Source of the DNA: an uncultured Roseburia sp.
Lineage (GTDB): Bacteria > Bacillota > Clostridia > Lachnospirales > Lachnospiraceae
Direction: 5' to 3'
Length of the DNA: 48,842 nucleotides
Assembly: GCA_947573605.1 (NCBI GenBank)
Contig: CANPGM010000025.1
Coordinates: 1 to 48,842 of the forward strand
Below, piece after piece: positions 1 to 8,207 of the stretch; the stretch's first letter is position 1, and every line of letters starts with the position of its first letter. The notes under the pieces were generated by a model. The model saw nothing but the letters and a program-made list of their open reading frames with translations, searched no databases and was not told the origin of the DNA. The position numbers and the translations under genes are program-made.

Positions 1-3
1 CCA

Positions 4-53
4 CCCCTCAAGATTGAGGGGCAGGGGAGCTGAATAGGCGAAGCCTATTTTTT
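4..53. terminator. Two adjacent hairpins, second with a T-run
   Basis: An 8-bp inverted repeat (CCCCTCAA / TTGAGGGG, 4-11 and 14-21) is followed by a 7-bp hairpin AATAGGC-GAA-GCCTATT (33-49) running straight into a T-run. The second looks like an intrinsic terminator for a plus-strand gene lying upstream of the window. No coding region is recognised in 1-131. Confidence 0.55.
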
Positions 54-131
54 GTGTTATGGAAAGACTTCTCCAAAGGGGCACGAGAGTTAGAAAGGGG
101 CGTTTTGAGTTTTATGCCTGTGCTGGAAAAG

Positions 132-175
132 AGTGTAAATCCTATGAAATACATCGATAGGATTTACACTTTTTT
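132..175. terminator. Strong bidirectional terminator
   Basis: A perfect 14-bp inverted repeat, AGTGTAAATCCTAT (132-145) with ATAGGATTTACACT (157-170), is followed by T170-175 on the plus strand and preceded by an A-rich stretch. It lies 3' of the reverse-strand dehydrogenase and can stop transcription in both directions. Confidence 0.8.
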
Positions 176-214
176 GCGGCATTAGATGAAATGACCTGTC
201 AAATGTCTTTATTC

Positions 215-1114
215 TTATGATCCAACGATTGTTCCGCCATTCGGATGGAGCACCTGTCCCGTCATATAACTGGAATCATCCGAAGCAAGAAATACATAAC
301 AGGGAGAAACCTCGCACGGTTGACCGGCTCTGTTCATAGGGACGTGAGATGTTTTTTTTCCGAAGGTGGCGACTTCTTTTGCCGAATAGGATGAAGGAAT
401 TAACGGAGTCCAGATCGGTCCTGGCGCGACTCCGTTTACCCGAATTCCCTGTTCGGCAAGTGACAACGAAAGCGATCTCGTCAAGGCGACAATGGCGCCT
501 TTTGTGGAGCTGTAATCGATTAAATCCTTATTACCCTGATACGCGGTAACGGATGTGGTATTAATGATACTGCCGCCTTCTTTCAGATAAGGCAGCGCAT
601 ACTGTATCAGATAAAAAAAGGAGAATACATTATTTCGAAATGTAAATTCCAATTGTTCGTGTGAAATATCCAAAATACTGCGCTGAATGTATTGAACTGC
701 ATGATTATTGACAAGAACATCCAGTTTCCCGAAACATGAGATCGTTTTCTTTATGCAGTATTCTGCGAAACCGGGATCTTTTAAATCACCGGAAAGAAGC
801 AGTACACTGCCTCCCAGTTCCTCAATTCTTTCGGCTGTTTCCCGTGCGTCCTTTTCTTCGTCGTAATAAACGAGAGCAACAGACGCACCCTCCTTAACGA
901 AATCGTAGGCCACGGCCCGACCTATCCCGCTGTCGCCGCCGGTAATCAGTGCGACCTTATGCTCCAGTTTCCGATGCGTTTTTTTGCATTCCGAGACGGG
1001 AACCGGATTCATAACGTACTCAAACCCAGGCTGTCTATTTTGATGCTGCGGCGGAAATGCGAAATTCTTTTCGCTGCAATCCGACTCGCAATCGTTTTTT
1101 TTACATGGAATCAT
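215..1114 (-). CDS. Short-chain dehydrogenase/reductase (SDR)
   Basis: Predicted NAD(P)-dependent oxidoreductase of the classical SDR fold. The Rossmann glycine motif TGGDSGIG is at residues 58-65 and an NNHA variant of the usual NNAG is at 136-139. The catalytic set is Ser188, Tyr201 and Lys205 (YSSTK). The N-terminal extension of about 50 residues, carrying PPQHQ and a cysteine-rich start, is typical of the YhdF/YhxC-like glucose/ribitol dehydrogenase branch, which is longer (290-300 aa) than the 250-aa core family. An AGGAAA ribosome site lies about 10 nt upstream of the ATG. It is transcribed alone, divergent from rimP. Substrate cannot be told from sequence; a general stress role is known for some relatives but is only an inference here. 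Confidence 0.85.
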   Translation of the reverse strand: MIPCKKNDCESDCSEKNFAFPPQHQNRQPGFEYVMNPVPVSECKKTHRKLEHKVALITGGDSGIGRAVAYDFVKEGASVALVYYDEEKDARETAERIEELGGSVLLLSGDLKDPGFAEYCIKKTISCFGKLDVLVNNHAVQYIQRSILDISHEQLEFTFRNNVFSFFYLIQYALPYLKEGGSIINTTSVTAYQGNKDLIDYSSTKGAIVALTRSLSLSLAEQGIRVNGVAPGPIWTPLIPSSYSAKEVATFGKKTSHVPMNRAGQPCEVSPCYVFLASDDSSYMTGQVLHPNGGTIVGS

Positions 1115-1209
1115 TTTTGGTTATTTCCTGTTTCTCTGTTTACCTATCATATGCAATTATAACGGGTAAGGTTATTTTGCCTGGGGATGGCAAATTCTGT
1201 GAAAATGTC

Positions 1210-1238
1210 TTGCATTTCCTTATATAAAGTGATATCCT
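1210..1238 (+). promoter_or_regulatory. Candidate promoter of the rimP-nusA-infB operon
   Basis: TTGCAT (1210-1215), a 17-bp spacer and TATCCT (1233-1238) make a plausible sigma-A promoter, starting a leader of about 135 nt before rimP. The -10 is imperfect, so this is tentative. Confidence 0.45.
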
Positions 1239-1259
1239 GTTTATGTAAACATGTTGACC

Positions 1260-1293
1260 GAATTGAGAGAGAGCGAAAGCCCTCTCTCAATTC
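1260..1293 (+). promoter_or_regulatory. GNRA-capped leader hairpin upstream of rimP
   Basis: A 15-bp stem with one A-C mismatch (1260-1274 with 1279-1293) is closed by a GAAA tetraloop. It has no following T-run, so it is not a simple terminator. It sits in the transcribed leader between the candidate promoter and rimP, where an RNase III site, a stabilising element or a protein-binding hairpin could act. Confidence 0.7.
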
Positions 1294-1378
1294 ACGTTTA
1301 AAAGGTGCAATCCTGTGTGAAACAGATGTGATCCGGGACAATAATAGAAATCAGGACGGAAGGAAAAAGAGGTGTTAC

Positions 1379-1846
1379 ATGTCAAAAAAGCAGATGTATG
1401 AAGCACGTACGGAGGAACTGATCACTCCGATTTTAGAGCGGTTTTGTTTTGAACTGGTCGATGTGGAATATGTGAAAGAGGGGTCCTCATGGTATCTGCG
1501 CGTTTATATTGATAAAGAGGGCGGTATTACATCCGACGATTGTGCGGACGTATCCAGAGAGATGAATGAGATTCTTGACAGAGAGGACTATATTGAAGGA
1601 TCGTATATTTTTGAAGTAAGTTCGCCCGGTCTTTTACGACCGTTAAAAAAAGAAAAAGATTATATACGCAGTATGGGAAAAAAGATAGAAATCAGAACCT
1701 ATCATGCAATAGAGGGACAAAAAGAATTTTACGGGCTGCTAAGGAGCTTTGATTCCGGCGTTGTATCCATTGAGCAGGAGGACGGAACCCTGCGGACATT
1801 TGAAAAAGCGGAAATAGCGCTGATTCGCCTTGCGTTTGATTTTTAG
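1379..1846 (+). CDS. rimP: Ribosome maturation factor RimP
   Basis: Assembly factor for the 30S subunit, acting with S12 and the central pseudoknot region. The 155-aa product has the family N-terminal alpha/beta domain (ELVDVEYVKEGSSWYLRVYID, about residues 26-46; SPGLLRPL, about 83-90) and a C-terminal SH3-like domain. The frame is open upstream from 1187, but the ATG at 1379 follows the AAGAGGTG ribosome site and gives the normal length. First gene of the rimP-nusA-rnpM-ylxQ-infB-rbfA operon, the usual order in Firmicutes. Confidence 0.93.
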   Translation: MSKKQMYEARTEELITPILERFCFELVDVEYVKEGSSWYLRVYIDKEGGITSDDCADVSREMNEILDREDYIEGSYIFEVSSPGLLRPLKKEKDYIRSMGKKIEIRTYHAIEGQKEFYGLLRSFDSGVVSIEQEDGTLRTFEKAEIALIRLAFDF

Positions 1847-1898
1847 GCAGAAAAGACATTTCTTTTAACGAGTAAAATAAGAGGAGGAAGATAGAAGA

Positions 1899-3149
1899 AT
1901 GAGCAGTAATAATGAGTTATTAGAAGCGTTAACAATATTAGAGCAGGAGAAAAATATCAGTAAGGAGACGCTGTTAAAGGCAATTGAGGATTCGCTTGTG
2001 ACAGCGTGCAAAAATCATTTTGGCAAGTCGGAAAACATAAAAGTAATAATGAATCCCGATACATGTGAATATCATGTATTTCAGGAAAAAACTGTTGTGG
2101 AGACGGTAGAGGATTCGGTAGAGGAAATCAGCCTGGTAAATGCAAAGCTGATTGACTCTAAATATGAAGTCGGCGATATTGTCAATATTGAGGTGAAATC
2201 CAAAGAATTCGGGCGGATTGCGACGATGAACGCCAAAAATGTAATTCTTCAGAAAATTCGTGAGGAAGAGAGAAAAGTTCTTTTTGACGAGTATTACAGC
2301 AAAGAAAAAGATATCGTAACAGGTATTGTACAGCGTTATGCAGGAAAGAACGTAAGCATTAATCTCGGCAAAGCAGATGCGATTCTCACGGAAAACGAGC
2401 AGGTCAGAGGGGAGGTTTTTCTGCCGACCGAAAGAATCAAGTTGTATATCCTGGAAGTAAAGTCCACCTCTAAGGGACCCAGAATTCTGGTTTCCAGAAC
2501 ACATCCGGAGTTGGTAAAACGATTATTTGAATCCGAAGTTGCAGAGGTGCGGGAAGGAATTGTAGAAATCAGGGCGATTGCAAGAGAAGCGGGAAGCAGA
2601 ACTAAAATCGCCGTATGGTCGAACGATCCGGATGTCGATCCGGTAGGAGCGTGCGTAGGAATGAACGGCGCCAGGGTAAACGCAATTGTAAACGAACTTC
2701 GCGGCGAAAAAATTGATATTATTACCTGGAACGAAAATCCGGCAATGCTGATTGAGAATGCGTTAAGTCCCGCGAAGGTTATATCGGTTATCGCGGATGC
2801 AGAAGAAAAATCGGCAAAAGTCGTCGTACCTGATTATCAGCTATCGCTCGCCATCGGCAAAGAGGGGCAGAATGCAAGACTTGCCGCAAGGCTGACCGGC
2901 TTTAAGATAGATATTAAGAGTGAAACACAGGCAAGAGAGTCCGGGGATTTCCTGGATTATGAAAATGACTATGAAGATGAGGAATATTACGAAGAGGATT
3001 ATGAGGAGGACGGATATTCGAAGGGAGACTATGAAGACGGCGAATATTCGGATGAGGCATATGAAGGCGAGTACTCCGAAGGAGATATGGAAACAGACGG
3101 GTTTTCGGAAGAAGAGTATTCGGATAACGAAGAATCCGAAGATCAATAA
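1899..3149 (+). CDS. nusA: Transcription elongation/termination factor NusA with acidic tail
   Basis: Binds RNA polymerase and nascent RNA, modulating pausing, termination and antitermination. Order: N-terminal RNAP-binding domain (about 1-130), S1 domain (about 135-200), then two KH domains with GxxG-type loops (GMNG near residue 255; GKEGQNARLAARLTG near 320). The body matches the short Firmicute form, which lacks the C-terminal AR repeats of E. coli. Odd feature: after about residue 350 the protein continues with some 65 residues made mostly of Asp, Glu, Tyr, Gly and Ser, taking it to 416 aa against about 370 in Bacillus. GAGGAGG precedes the ATG. Confidence 0.95.
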   Translation: MSSNNELLEALTILEQEKNISKETLLKAIEDSLVTACKNHFGKSENIKVIMNPDTCEYHVFQEKTVVETVEDSVEEISLVNAKLIDSKYEVGDIVNIEVKSKEFGRIATMNAKNVILQKIREEERKVLFDEYYSKEKDIVTGIVQRYAGKNVSINLGKADAILTENEQVRGEVFLPTERIKLYILEVKSTSKGPRILVSRTHPELVKRLFESEVAEVREGIVEIRAIAREAGSRTKIAVWSNDPDVDPVGACVGMNGARVNAIVNELRGEKIDIITWNENPAMLIENALSPAKVISVIADAEEKSAKVVVPDYQLSLAIGKEGQNARLAARLTGFKIDIKSETQARESGDFLDYENDYEDEEYYEEDYEEDGYSKGDYEDGEYSDEAYEGEYSEGDMETDGFSEEEYSDNEESEDQ

Positions 3150-3167
3150 GAATTGCGGAGGAACTAT

Positions 3168-3443
3168 ATGGCGAATAAAAAAATTCCGATGCGTCAGTGT
3201 ATCGGCTGCGGCGACATGAAGCCGAAGCGGGAAATGGTTCGGATTTTAAAAACCGCGGACGGACAGATTACATTAGACATGACCGGCCGGAAAAACGGCA
3301 GAGGCGCTTATATTTGTCCGAAGGAAGAATGTCTGAACAAAGCAGTAAAGAATAAGGGCATTGAAAGGTCTTTTCGGATGCCGGTTCCGGGAGAGGTATA
3401 TGAGATGCTGACAAAGGAGATGGGAGAACTTGAGGCCAGATAA
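3168..3443 (+). CDS. rnpM: YlxR family protein, RNase P modulator RnpM
   Basis: Small basic RNA-binding protein (91 aa) found between nusA and infB in Firmicutes; the YlxR family has been reported to bind RNase P RNA and modulate its activity. The signature is complete: RQCIGCGD with Cys11 and Cys14, then the K-rich strand, TGRKNGRGAYIC and a C-terminal basic helix. A TTG at 3153 would add five residues, but the ATG at 3168 has GCGGAGGA at good spacing and starts at the conserved MANKKIP. Overlaps ylxQ by 14 bp, so translation is probably coupled. Confidence 0.9.
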   Translation: MANKKIPMRQCIGCGDMKPKREMVRILKTADGQITLDMTGRKNGRGAYICPKEECLNKAVKNKGIERSFRMPVPGEVYEMLTKEMGELEAR

Positions 3444-3750
3444 GGTTTTGTCCATGCTTGGAATCGCCGCAAAATCGGGAAATGTGGCAAGCGGCGAATT
3501 TTCCACGGAAAAGGCGGTAAAAGAGGGAAAGGCGCGTCTTGTAATTGTGGCGGAAGACGCATCGGACAATACAAAAAAGAAATTTCGGAATATGACGGAT
3601 TTTTACCGCGTTCCGATGGCTGTCTATGCAGATAAGGAATCGCTTGGACATTTTGTCGGAAAGGAATTCCGGGCATCGCTTGCGGTTGTCAATGAAGGAC
3701 TTGCGCGTTCGATTGAAGATAAAATAAAAGATACCATAACAACTGAATAA
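3430..3750 (+). CDS. Ribosomal L7Ae/L30e/S12e/Gadd45 family protein YlxQ
   Basis: Likely kink-turn RNA-binding protein of the L7Ae family, as in YlxQ/YbxF-type proteins next to infB. The 106-aa frame has the family pattern: LGIAAKSGNVASGEFSTEKA, KARLVIVAEDAS, then PMAVYADKESLG. The start is a TTG at 3430 with AAAGGAG 10 nt upstream; no in-frame ATG comes early enough. It begins inside rnpM and precedes infB. The exact RNA target is unknown. Confidence 0.85.
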   Translation: MRPDKVLSMLGIAAKSGNVASGEFSTEKAVKEGKARLVIVAEDASDNTKKKFRNMTDFYRVPMAVYADKESLGHFVGKEFRASLAVVNEGLARSIEDKIKDTITTE

Positions 3751-3768
3751 CGGAGGAGTTAGGAATAT

Positions 3769-6700
3769 ATGGCAAAAATGAGAGTTCATGAATTTGCAAA
3801 GGAATTAGAAATAAATTCAAAGGATATAATAGAAGTGTTAGTCGGTACGGAATATGAAGTGAAATCAGCCAGCAGCAACATAGACGATGCGGCTCAGGAG
3901 CTTGTCCGTAAGAAGTACAAAAAAGGAAACGCCAGAAAAGCGGAGGATAAACCGGAAGAAAAAGCTGCGGTACAGCCAAAAGAAAAAGCAAAACCGGAGA
4001 AAGAGGCGCCGAAGCCGGAAAGAGTTGTTCCGAAAACGCAAAAGGAGCCGAAACCGGAAAAGATCGCCGGAAAACCGGAGAGCGGAACGGCTAAGGCGTC
4101 GGAAGGAAGAGCCGAAGCGCATGAGAGACCGAAGAAAAAATCCAGTATTACGGCTGTATTTAACGCGCAGTATAGCAAACAGGGAAGCGCGCATACGGGA
4201 AACCGCAGGCCGAATCAGCAGGGCGGCGGAAGAATGTCAGGCGGAAGACAGAATCAGACAGATCGGCAGAACCGTCCGACAAATGACAGACGTCAGGCAA
4301 AACCAATGTCGGGAAACGATATGAGAAAATATTTCGACAGTCTGATCAACCCGAATGCAAAAAAAGAAGAAGAAGCGACTGTTAAAGCGACAGAGACTGT
4401 CAACACAGAAAAGACGGAGAGCACTCCGGTAACGCCGACAGAGCGCGTCTTTAAAAAGCCGGTGGAGAATGTATATGCTCAAATGGAGCAGCAGCGTGAA
4501 CGCAGGCCGCAGGGAGAGCGGCGTCCGCAGGGAGACCGCAGACCGCAGGGAGAGCGGCGTCCACAGGGAGAACGCAGACCGCAGGGAGAGCGTCCGCAGG
4601 GAGACCGCAGACCGCAGAGCGACCGTCCGCAGAGAAACTATCAGGACGGCTATAATCGCGGTGAAAACGACCGGACACAGCGCGGCGGAAACGGAGAGAG
4701 GGGAAACAGACCAAATGGCGGCAATCAAAAGAATTTCCAAAACGGCAGACCGGCTCATTCGGAACGCCCGAATTTTGCGCAAGGTGATCGCAACAATAAC
4801 AGAGGCAATTCGTATCGCGGCAGGGAATCTAATTCCGGAAGACTGGACCGCGAAATTGACAAATTTAATAAGGAATCCGCATCGATAGGAGCGGAGGAAA
4901 TTCGCGGAAAGGAAACGAGGGAGAGGGAACGCGACGGCAGAAAGAATAAAAAGCAGGGCGAATACGACGTACTCGGCAGCAAGAAGCAGGAGCGTTTTGT
5001 AAACTTAGAGAAGAACGGCGGAAAGAGAAAGCCGGGAGGAGGACAGCAGCAGCAGAAACAGGAAGAAGAAGTAATTAAGACACTGATTCTGCCGGAGAAG
5101 CTTACAATCAAAGAGTTAGCGGAAAAGATGAAAGTTCAGCCTGCCGTAATTGTAAAGAAGCTGTTTTTAAAAGGAACGATGGTTACGGTAAATCAGGAAG
5201 TGGAGTACGACCAGGCGGAAGAAATCGCGCTGGAGTTTAACTGCATTTGTGAACCGGAAGAAAAAGTGGATGTGATTGCGGAACTCCTGAAAGAGGAAGA
5301 AGACGCGGCGGAAACCCTGATTGCACGTCCGCCTGTAGTATGTGTAATGGGTCATGTTGACCACGGTAAAACGTCGCTTTTGGATGCAATCCGGTCTACC
5401 AGAGTCACAGACCGCGAGGCGGGAGGTATCACGCAGCACATCGGAGCTTCGGTAGTATCCATAAACGGGCAGAATATTACGTTCCTTGATACGCCGGGTC
5501 ATGAGGCGTTTACGGCTATGCGTATGCGAGGCGCTAATTCTACCGATATTGCGATTTTGGTCGTTGCAGCGGACGACGGCGTGATGCCGCAGACTGTCGA
5601 GGCGATTAATCACGCCAAAGCGGCCGGCGTGGAAATTATCGTTGCAATCAATAAAATAGATAAGCCGAGTGCGAATATTGAAAGAGTAAAGCAGGAATTA
5701 TCCGAATACGAATTAATTCCGGAGGATTGGGGCGGAGGTACGGTATTCTGTCCGGTATCCGCGCATACGAAGGAAGGTATCGATAATTTATTGGAGATGA
5801 TTCTGCTTACGGCGGAAGTCCTTGAGCTGAAGGCTAATCCAAAACGAAACGCAAGAGGACTTGTGATAGAAGCACAGCTTGACAAGGGACGCGGCGCGGT
5901 TGCGACGGTTCTTGTACAGAAGGGAACGTTAAAAGTCGGCCAGCCGATTGCCTGCGGAAGCTGTTTTGGTAAAGTCCGTGCAATGATAGACGATCAGGGA
6001 AGGCGTGTGAAAGAGGCAGGACCGTCTACACCTGTAGAGATACTCGGATTATCCGCCGTACCGGAAGCGGGTGAGACATTTGTTTCAACAGATACCGAAA
6101 AAGAAGCGAGAGCATTTGCGGAAACATTTATTTCGGAAGGCAAAAACAAATTAATTGAAGATACGAAGGCAAAGATGTCGCTTGACGATCTGTTTTCACA
6201 GATACAGTCCGGCAACGTTAAGGAACTTAATATTATTGTAAAAGCGGATGTACAGGGTTCGGTAGAAGCGGTGAAACAGAGTCTTGTTAAGCTGTCCAAC
6301 GAAGAGGTTGTCGTTAAGGTGATTCACGGCGGCGTCGGAGCAATTAACGAATCGGATATTATTCTGGCGTCCGCTTCCAATGCGATTATTATCGGCTTTA
6401 ATGTAAGACCGGACCCGACTGCGAAAGTGACGGCGGAACGGGAAAATGTAGACGTCAGACTGTATAAGGTTATTTACAATGCGATTGAGGACGTTGAGGC
6501 TGCCATGAAGGGTATGCTTGATCCGGTGTTCGAGGAAAAGGTTCTCGGCCATGCGGAAGTAAGACAAATTTTCAAATCTTCCGGAGTCGGAAATATTGCG
6601 GGATCTTATGTATTAGACGGCGTGTTCCAGCGCGGCTGCCAGGTGCGTATTACCCGTGAAGGCGCGCAGATTTTTGAAGGCGCGCTCGCGTCGTTAAAGC

Positions 6701-6825
6701 GGTTTAAGGATGATGTAAAGGAAGTAAGGGCAGGCTATGAATGCGGCCTTGTATTTGAGGGCTTCAGCGATATTGCGGAATTCGACCAGATTGAAGCTTA
6801 TACAATGGTTGAGGTTCCGCGCTAA
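3769..6825 (+). CDS. infB: Translation initiation factor IF-2 with long repetitive N-terminus
   Basis: GTPase that places fMet-tRNA on the 30S subunit and promotes 70S joining. Order: IF2-N helix domain (residues 1-50), a long low-complexity linker (about 50-440) rich in Lys, Glu, Pro, Arg, Gly and Asn, a second IF2-N domain (about 440-500), the G domain with GHVDHGKT at 528-535, DTPGHEAF and NKID, then domains II, III and C-terminal IV. At 1018 aa it is much longer than Bacillus IF2 (about 716 aa). The extra length is all linker, including a tandem hexapeptide RRPQGE/D near residues 243-287. CGGAGGAG precedes the ATG. Confidence 0.97.
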   Translation: MAKMRVHEFAKELEINSKDIIEVLVGTEYEVKSASSNIDDAAQELVRKKYKKGNARKAEDKPEEKAAVQPKEKAKPEKEAPKPERVVPKTQKEPKPEKIAGKPESGTAKASEGRAEAHERPKKKSSITAVFNAQYSKQGSAHTGNRRPNQQGGGRMSGGRQNQTDRQNRPTNDRRQAKPMSGNDMRKYFDSLINPNAKKEEEATVKATETVNTEKTESTPVTPTERVFKKPVENVYAQMEQQRERRPQGERRPQGDRRPQGERRPQGERRPQGERPQGDRRPQSDRPQRNYQDGYNRGENDRTQRGGNGERGNRPNGGNQKNFQNGRPAHSERPNFAQGDRNNNRGNSYRGRESNSGRLDREIDKFNKESASIGAEEIRGKETRERERDGRKNKKQGEYDVLGSKKQERFVNLEKNGGKRKPGGGQQQQKQEEEVIKTLILPEKLTIKELAEKMKVQPAVIVKKLFLKGTMVTVNQEVEYDQAEEIALEFNCICEPEEKVDVIAELLKEEEDAAETLIARPPVVCVMGHVDHGKTSLLDAIRSTRVTDREAGGITQHIGASVVSINGQNITFLDTPGHEAFTAMRMRGANSTDIAILVVAADDGVMPQTVEAINHAKAAGVEIIVAINKIDKPSANIERVKQELSEYELIPEDWGGGTVFCPVSAHTKEGIDNLLEMILLTAEVLELKANPKRNARGLVIEAQLDKGRGAVATVLVQKGTLKVGQPIACGSCFGKVRAMIDDQGRRVKEAGPSTPVEILGLSAVPEAGETFVSTDTEKEARAFAETFISEGKNKLIEDTKAKMSLDDLFSQIQSGNVKELNIIVKADVQGSVEAVKQSLVKLSNEEVVVKVIHGGVGAINESDIILASASNAIIIGFNVRPDPTAKVTAERENVDVRLYKVIYNAIEDVEAAMKGMLDPVFEEKVLGHAEVRQIFKSSGVGNIAGSYVLDGVFQRGCQVRITREGAQIFEGALASLKRFKDDVKEVRAGYECGLVFEGFSDIAEFDQIEAYTMVEVPR
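4498..4632 (+). repeat. In-frame tandem repeat in infB encoding RRPQGE/D
   Basis: About seven consecutive units of roughly 18 bp encode [12 protein letters not shown] and shortened RPQGD variants. Unit differences are partly at third positions, so the array has been kept in frame under some constraint. The frame stays open on both sides. Confidence 0.85.
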
Positions 6826-6843
6826 AAACAGTGGGAGACTGGC

Positions 6844-7218
6844 ATGAGAAAAAACAGTATAAAAAATACCCGGATTAACGGGGAGGTTTTACGTGAGCTT
6901 TCCAATATTATCCGCGGAGAAATAAAAGATCCGCGCATTAATCAAATGACAAGCGTAGTTGCCGTGGAAGTGGCTCCGGATTTAAAAACCTGCAAAGCAT
7001 ATATCAGTGTATTGGGAGACGAGGAGTCGCAGAAAAACACACTGGCAGGTCTGCGCAGTGCGGAGGGATACGTTCGGACAAAGCTTGCGAAATCAATCAA
7101 TTTACGAAATACGCCGCAGATTCAGTTTATTTTGGATCAGTCAATCGAATACGGCGTGAAAATGTCAAAAATGATTGATGATGTAATCGGCACGGGGGAA
7201 GAGCATGACGAATCTTGA
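6844..7218 (+). CDS. rbfA: 30S ribosome-binding factor RbfA
   Basis: Late 30S assembly factor with a single KH-like domain. The 124-aa protein starts with the conserved RINGEVLRELSNIIRGEIKDPRI block and continues with KTCKAYISVLGD and LRNTPQIQFILDQSIEYG. It follows infB by 18 bp with GGGAGACTGGC as ribosome site, and its last 14 bp overlap nrnA. Cold-growth dependence is known for the family; no specific regulation is visible here. Confidence 0.95.
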   Translation: MRKNSIKNTRINGEVLRELSNIIRGEIKDPRINQMTSVVAVEVAPDLKTCKAYISVLGDEESQKNTLAGLRSAEGYVRTKLAKSINLRNTPQIQFILDQSIEYGVKMSKMIDDVIGTGEEHDES

Positions 7219-8176
7219 CGAATTTTTAGCAGAAGCGAATACAGTTGCCATTGCGGGGCATATACGCCCGGACGGCGACTGCATCGGCTCCTGTCTTGCG
7301 GTTTATAATTATATAAAGAAGTATTTTCCGCACACGGAAACGGTGCTGTATCTGGATGAAATTCCGAATATTTTTAAATTTTTATCGCGTTCGGAGGAAA
7401 TTGTGCATGACAGAAGCAGAGACCGAAAATATGATTTGTTTCTTGCATTAGATTGCGGGGACCTGGAACGGCTTGGCCCTTCGGCAAAATATTTTAAAGC
7501 TGCCGGAAAGACGATATGCGTGGATCACCATATCAGCAACGACAGTTTTGCGGACGAAAATTATATTTTTCCGGACGTAAGTTCTACCTGTGAGCTGGTT
7601 TTTAACCTGCTTCCGAAGGAACGGATTGACAAAACGATTGCGGAGTGCATTTATACGGGAATGGTTCATGATACCGGAGTGTTTCAGTATGCCTCCACGT
7701 CAAAAAAGACAATGGAAGCGGCGGGCTTTTTAATGGAACGCGGCATTGATTTTTCTAAAATAGTAGACGAGACGTTTTTTATCAAAACCTTTCAGCAGAA
7801 TAAAATATTAGGGCTTGCATTGCTTAAAAGCAGGCTGCATTTGGACGGGCAGTGTATTTCGAGTGTCATTACGAAAAAAGACATGGAGGAATTTGACGTT
7901 CTGCCCAGGCATTTGGAAGGCATTGTAAGTCATCTTCGTTCGACAAGGGGCGTAGAAGCGGCTGTTTTTCTCTACGAACTGGAAGAAGGGGAATATAAAA
8001 TCAGTACGAGATCGCGGGCGTGTGCGGATCTCTCTAAAATTGCGGTAAAGCACGGAGGGGGCGGACATAAGCGTGCGGCGGGATTTTCGATGAACGGGAA
8101 TCCCGATGAAATCATAGACATAATCGTGGCAGAAATAAAAGAAGAGCTTGAGAATTGTAACGAAGGCTGTGATTAA
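7205..8176 (+). CDS. nrnA: DHH/DHHA1 phosphoesterase, NrnA-like nanoRNase/pAp phosphatase
   Basis: Cytosolic phosphoesterase that in Bacillus degrades 2-5 nt RNAs and dephosphorylates 3'-phosphoadenosine 5'-phosphate. Metal-binding motifs are complete: HIRPDGDCIGS (about 20-30), ALDCGD, the VDHHISND box that names the family, HDTGVFQYAS, and the DHHA1 signature GGGGHKRAAGF near residue 284. Length 323 aa is normal. It overlaps rbfA by 14 bp and sits before truB, a common Firmicute arrangement linking RNA turnover to translation genes. Confidence 0.92.
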   Translation: MTNLDEFLAEANTVAIAGHIRPDGDCIGSCLAVYNYIKKYFPHTETVLYLDEIPNIFKFLSRSEEIVHDRSRDRKYDLFLALDCGDLERLGPSAKYFKAAGKTICVDHHISNDSFADENYIFPDVSSTCELVFNLLPKERIDKTIAECIYTGMVHDTGVFQYASTSKKTMEAAGFLMERGIDFSKIVDETFFIKTFQQNKILGLALLKSRLHLDGQCISSVITKKDMEEFDVLPRHLEGIVSHLRSTRGVEAAVFLYELEEGEYKISTRSRACADLSKIAVKHGGGGHKRAAGFSMNGNPDEIIDIIVAEIKEELENCNEGCD

Positions 8177-8207
8177 GGCCGTAAAAGCGGCGGAATGAGA
8201 GGAAGCT

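Noticed and set aside
3887-4888. Long Arg-rich frames overlapping infB in other frames
   Set aside because: They are shadows of the repetitive IF2 linker, caused by its biased codons.
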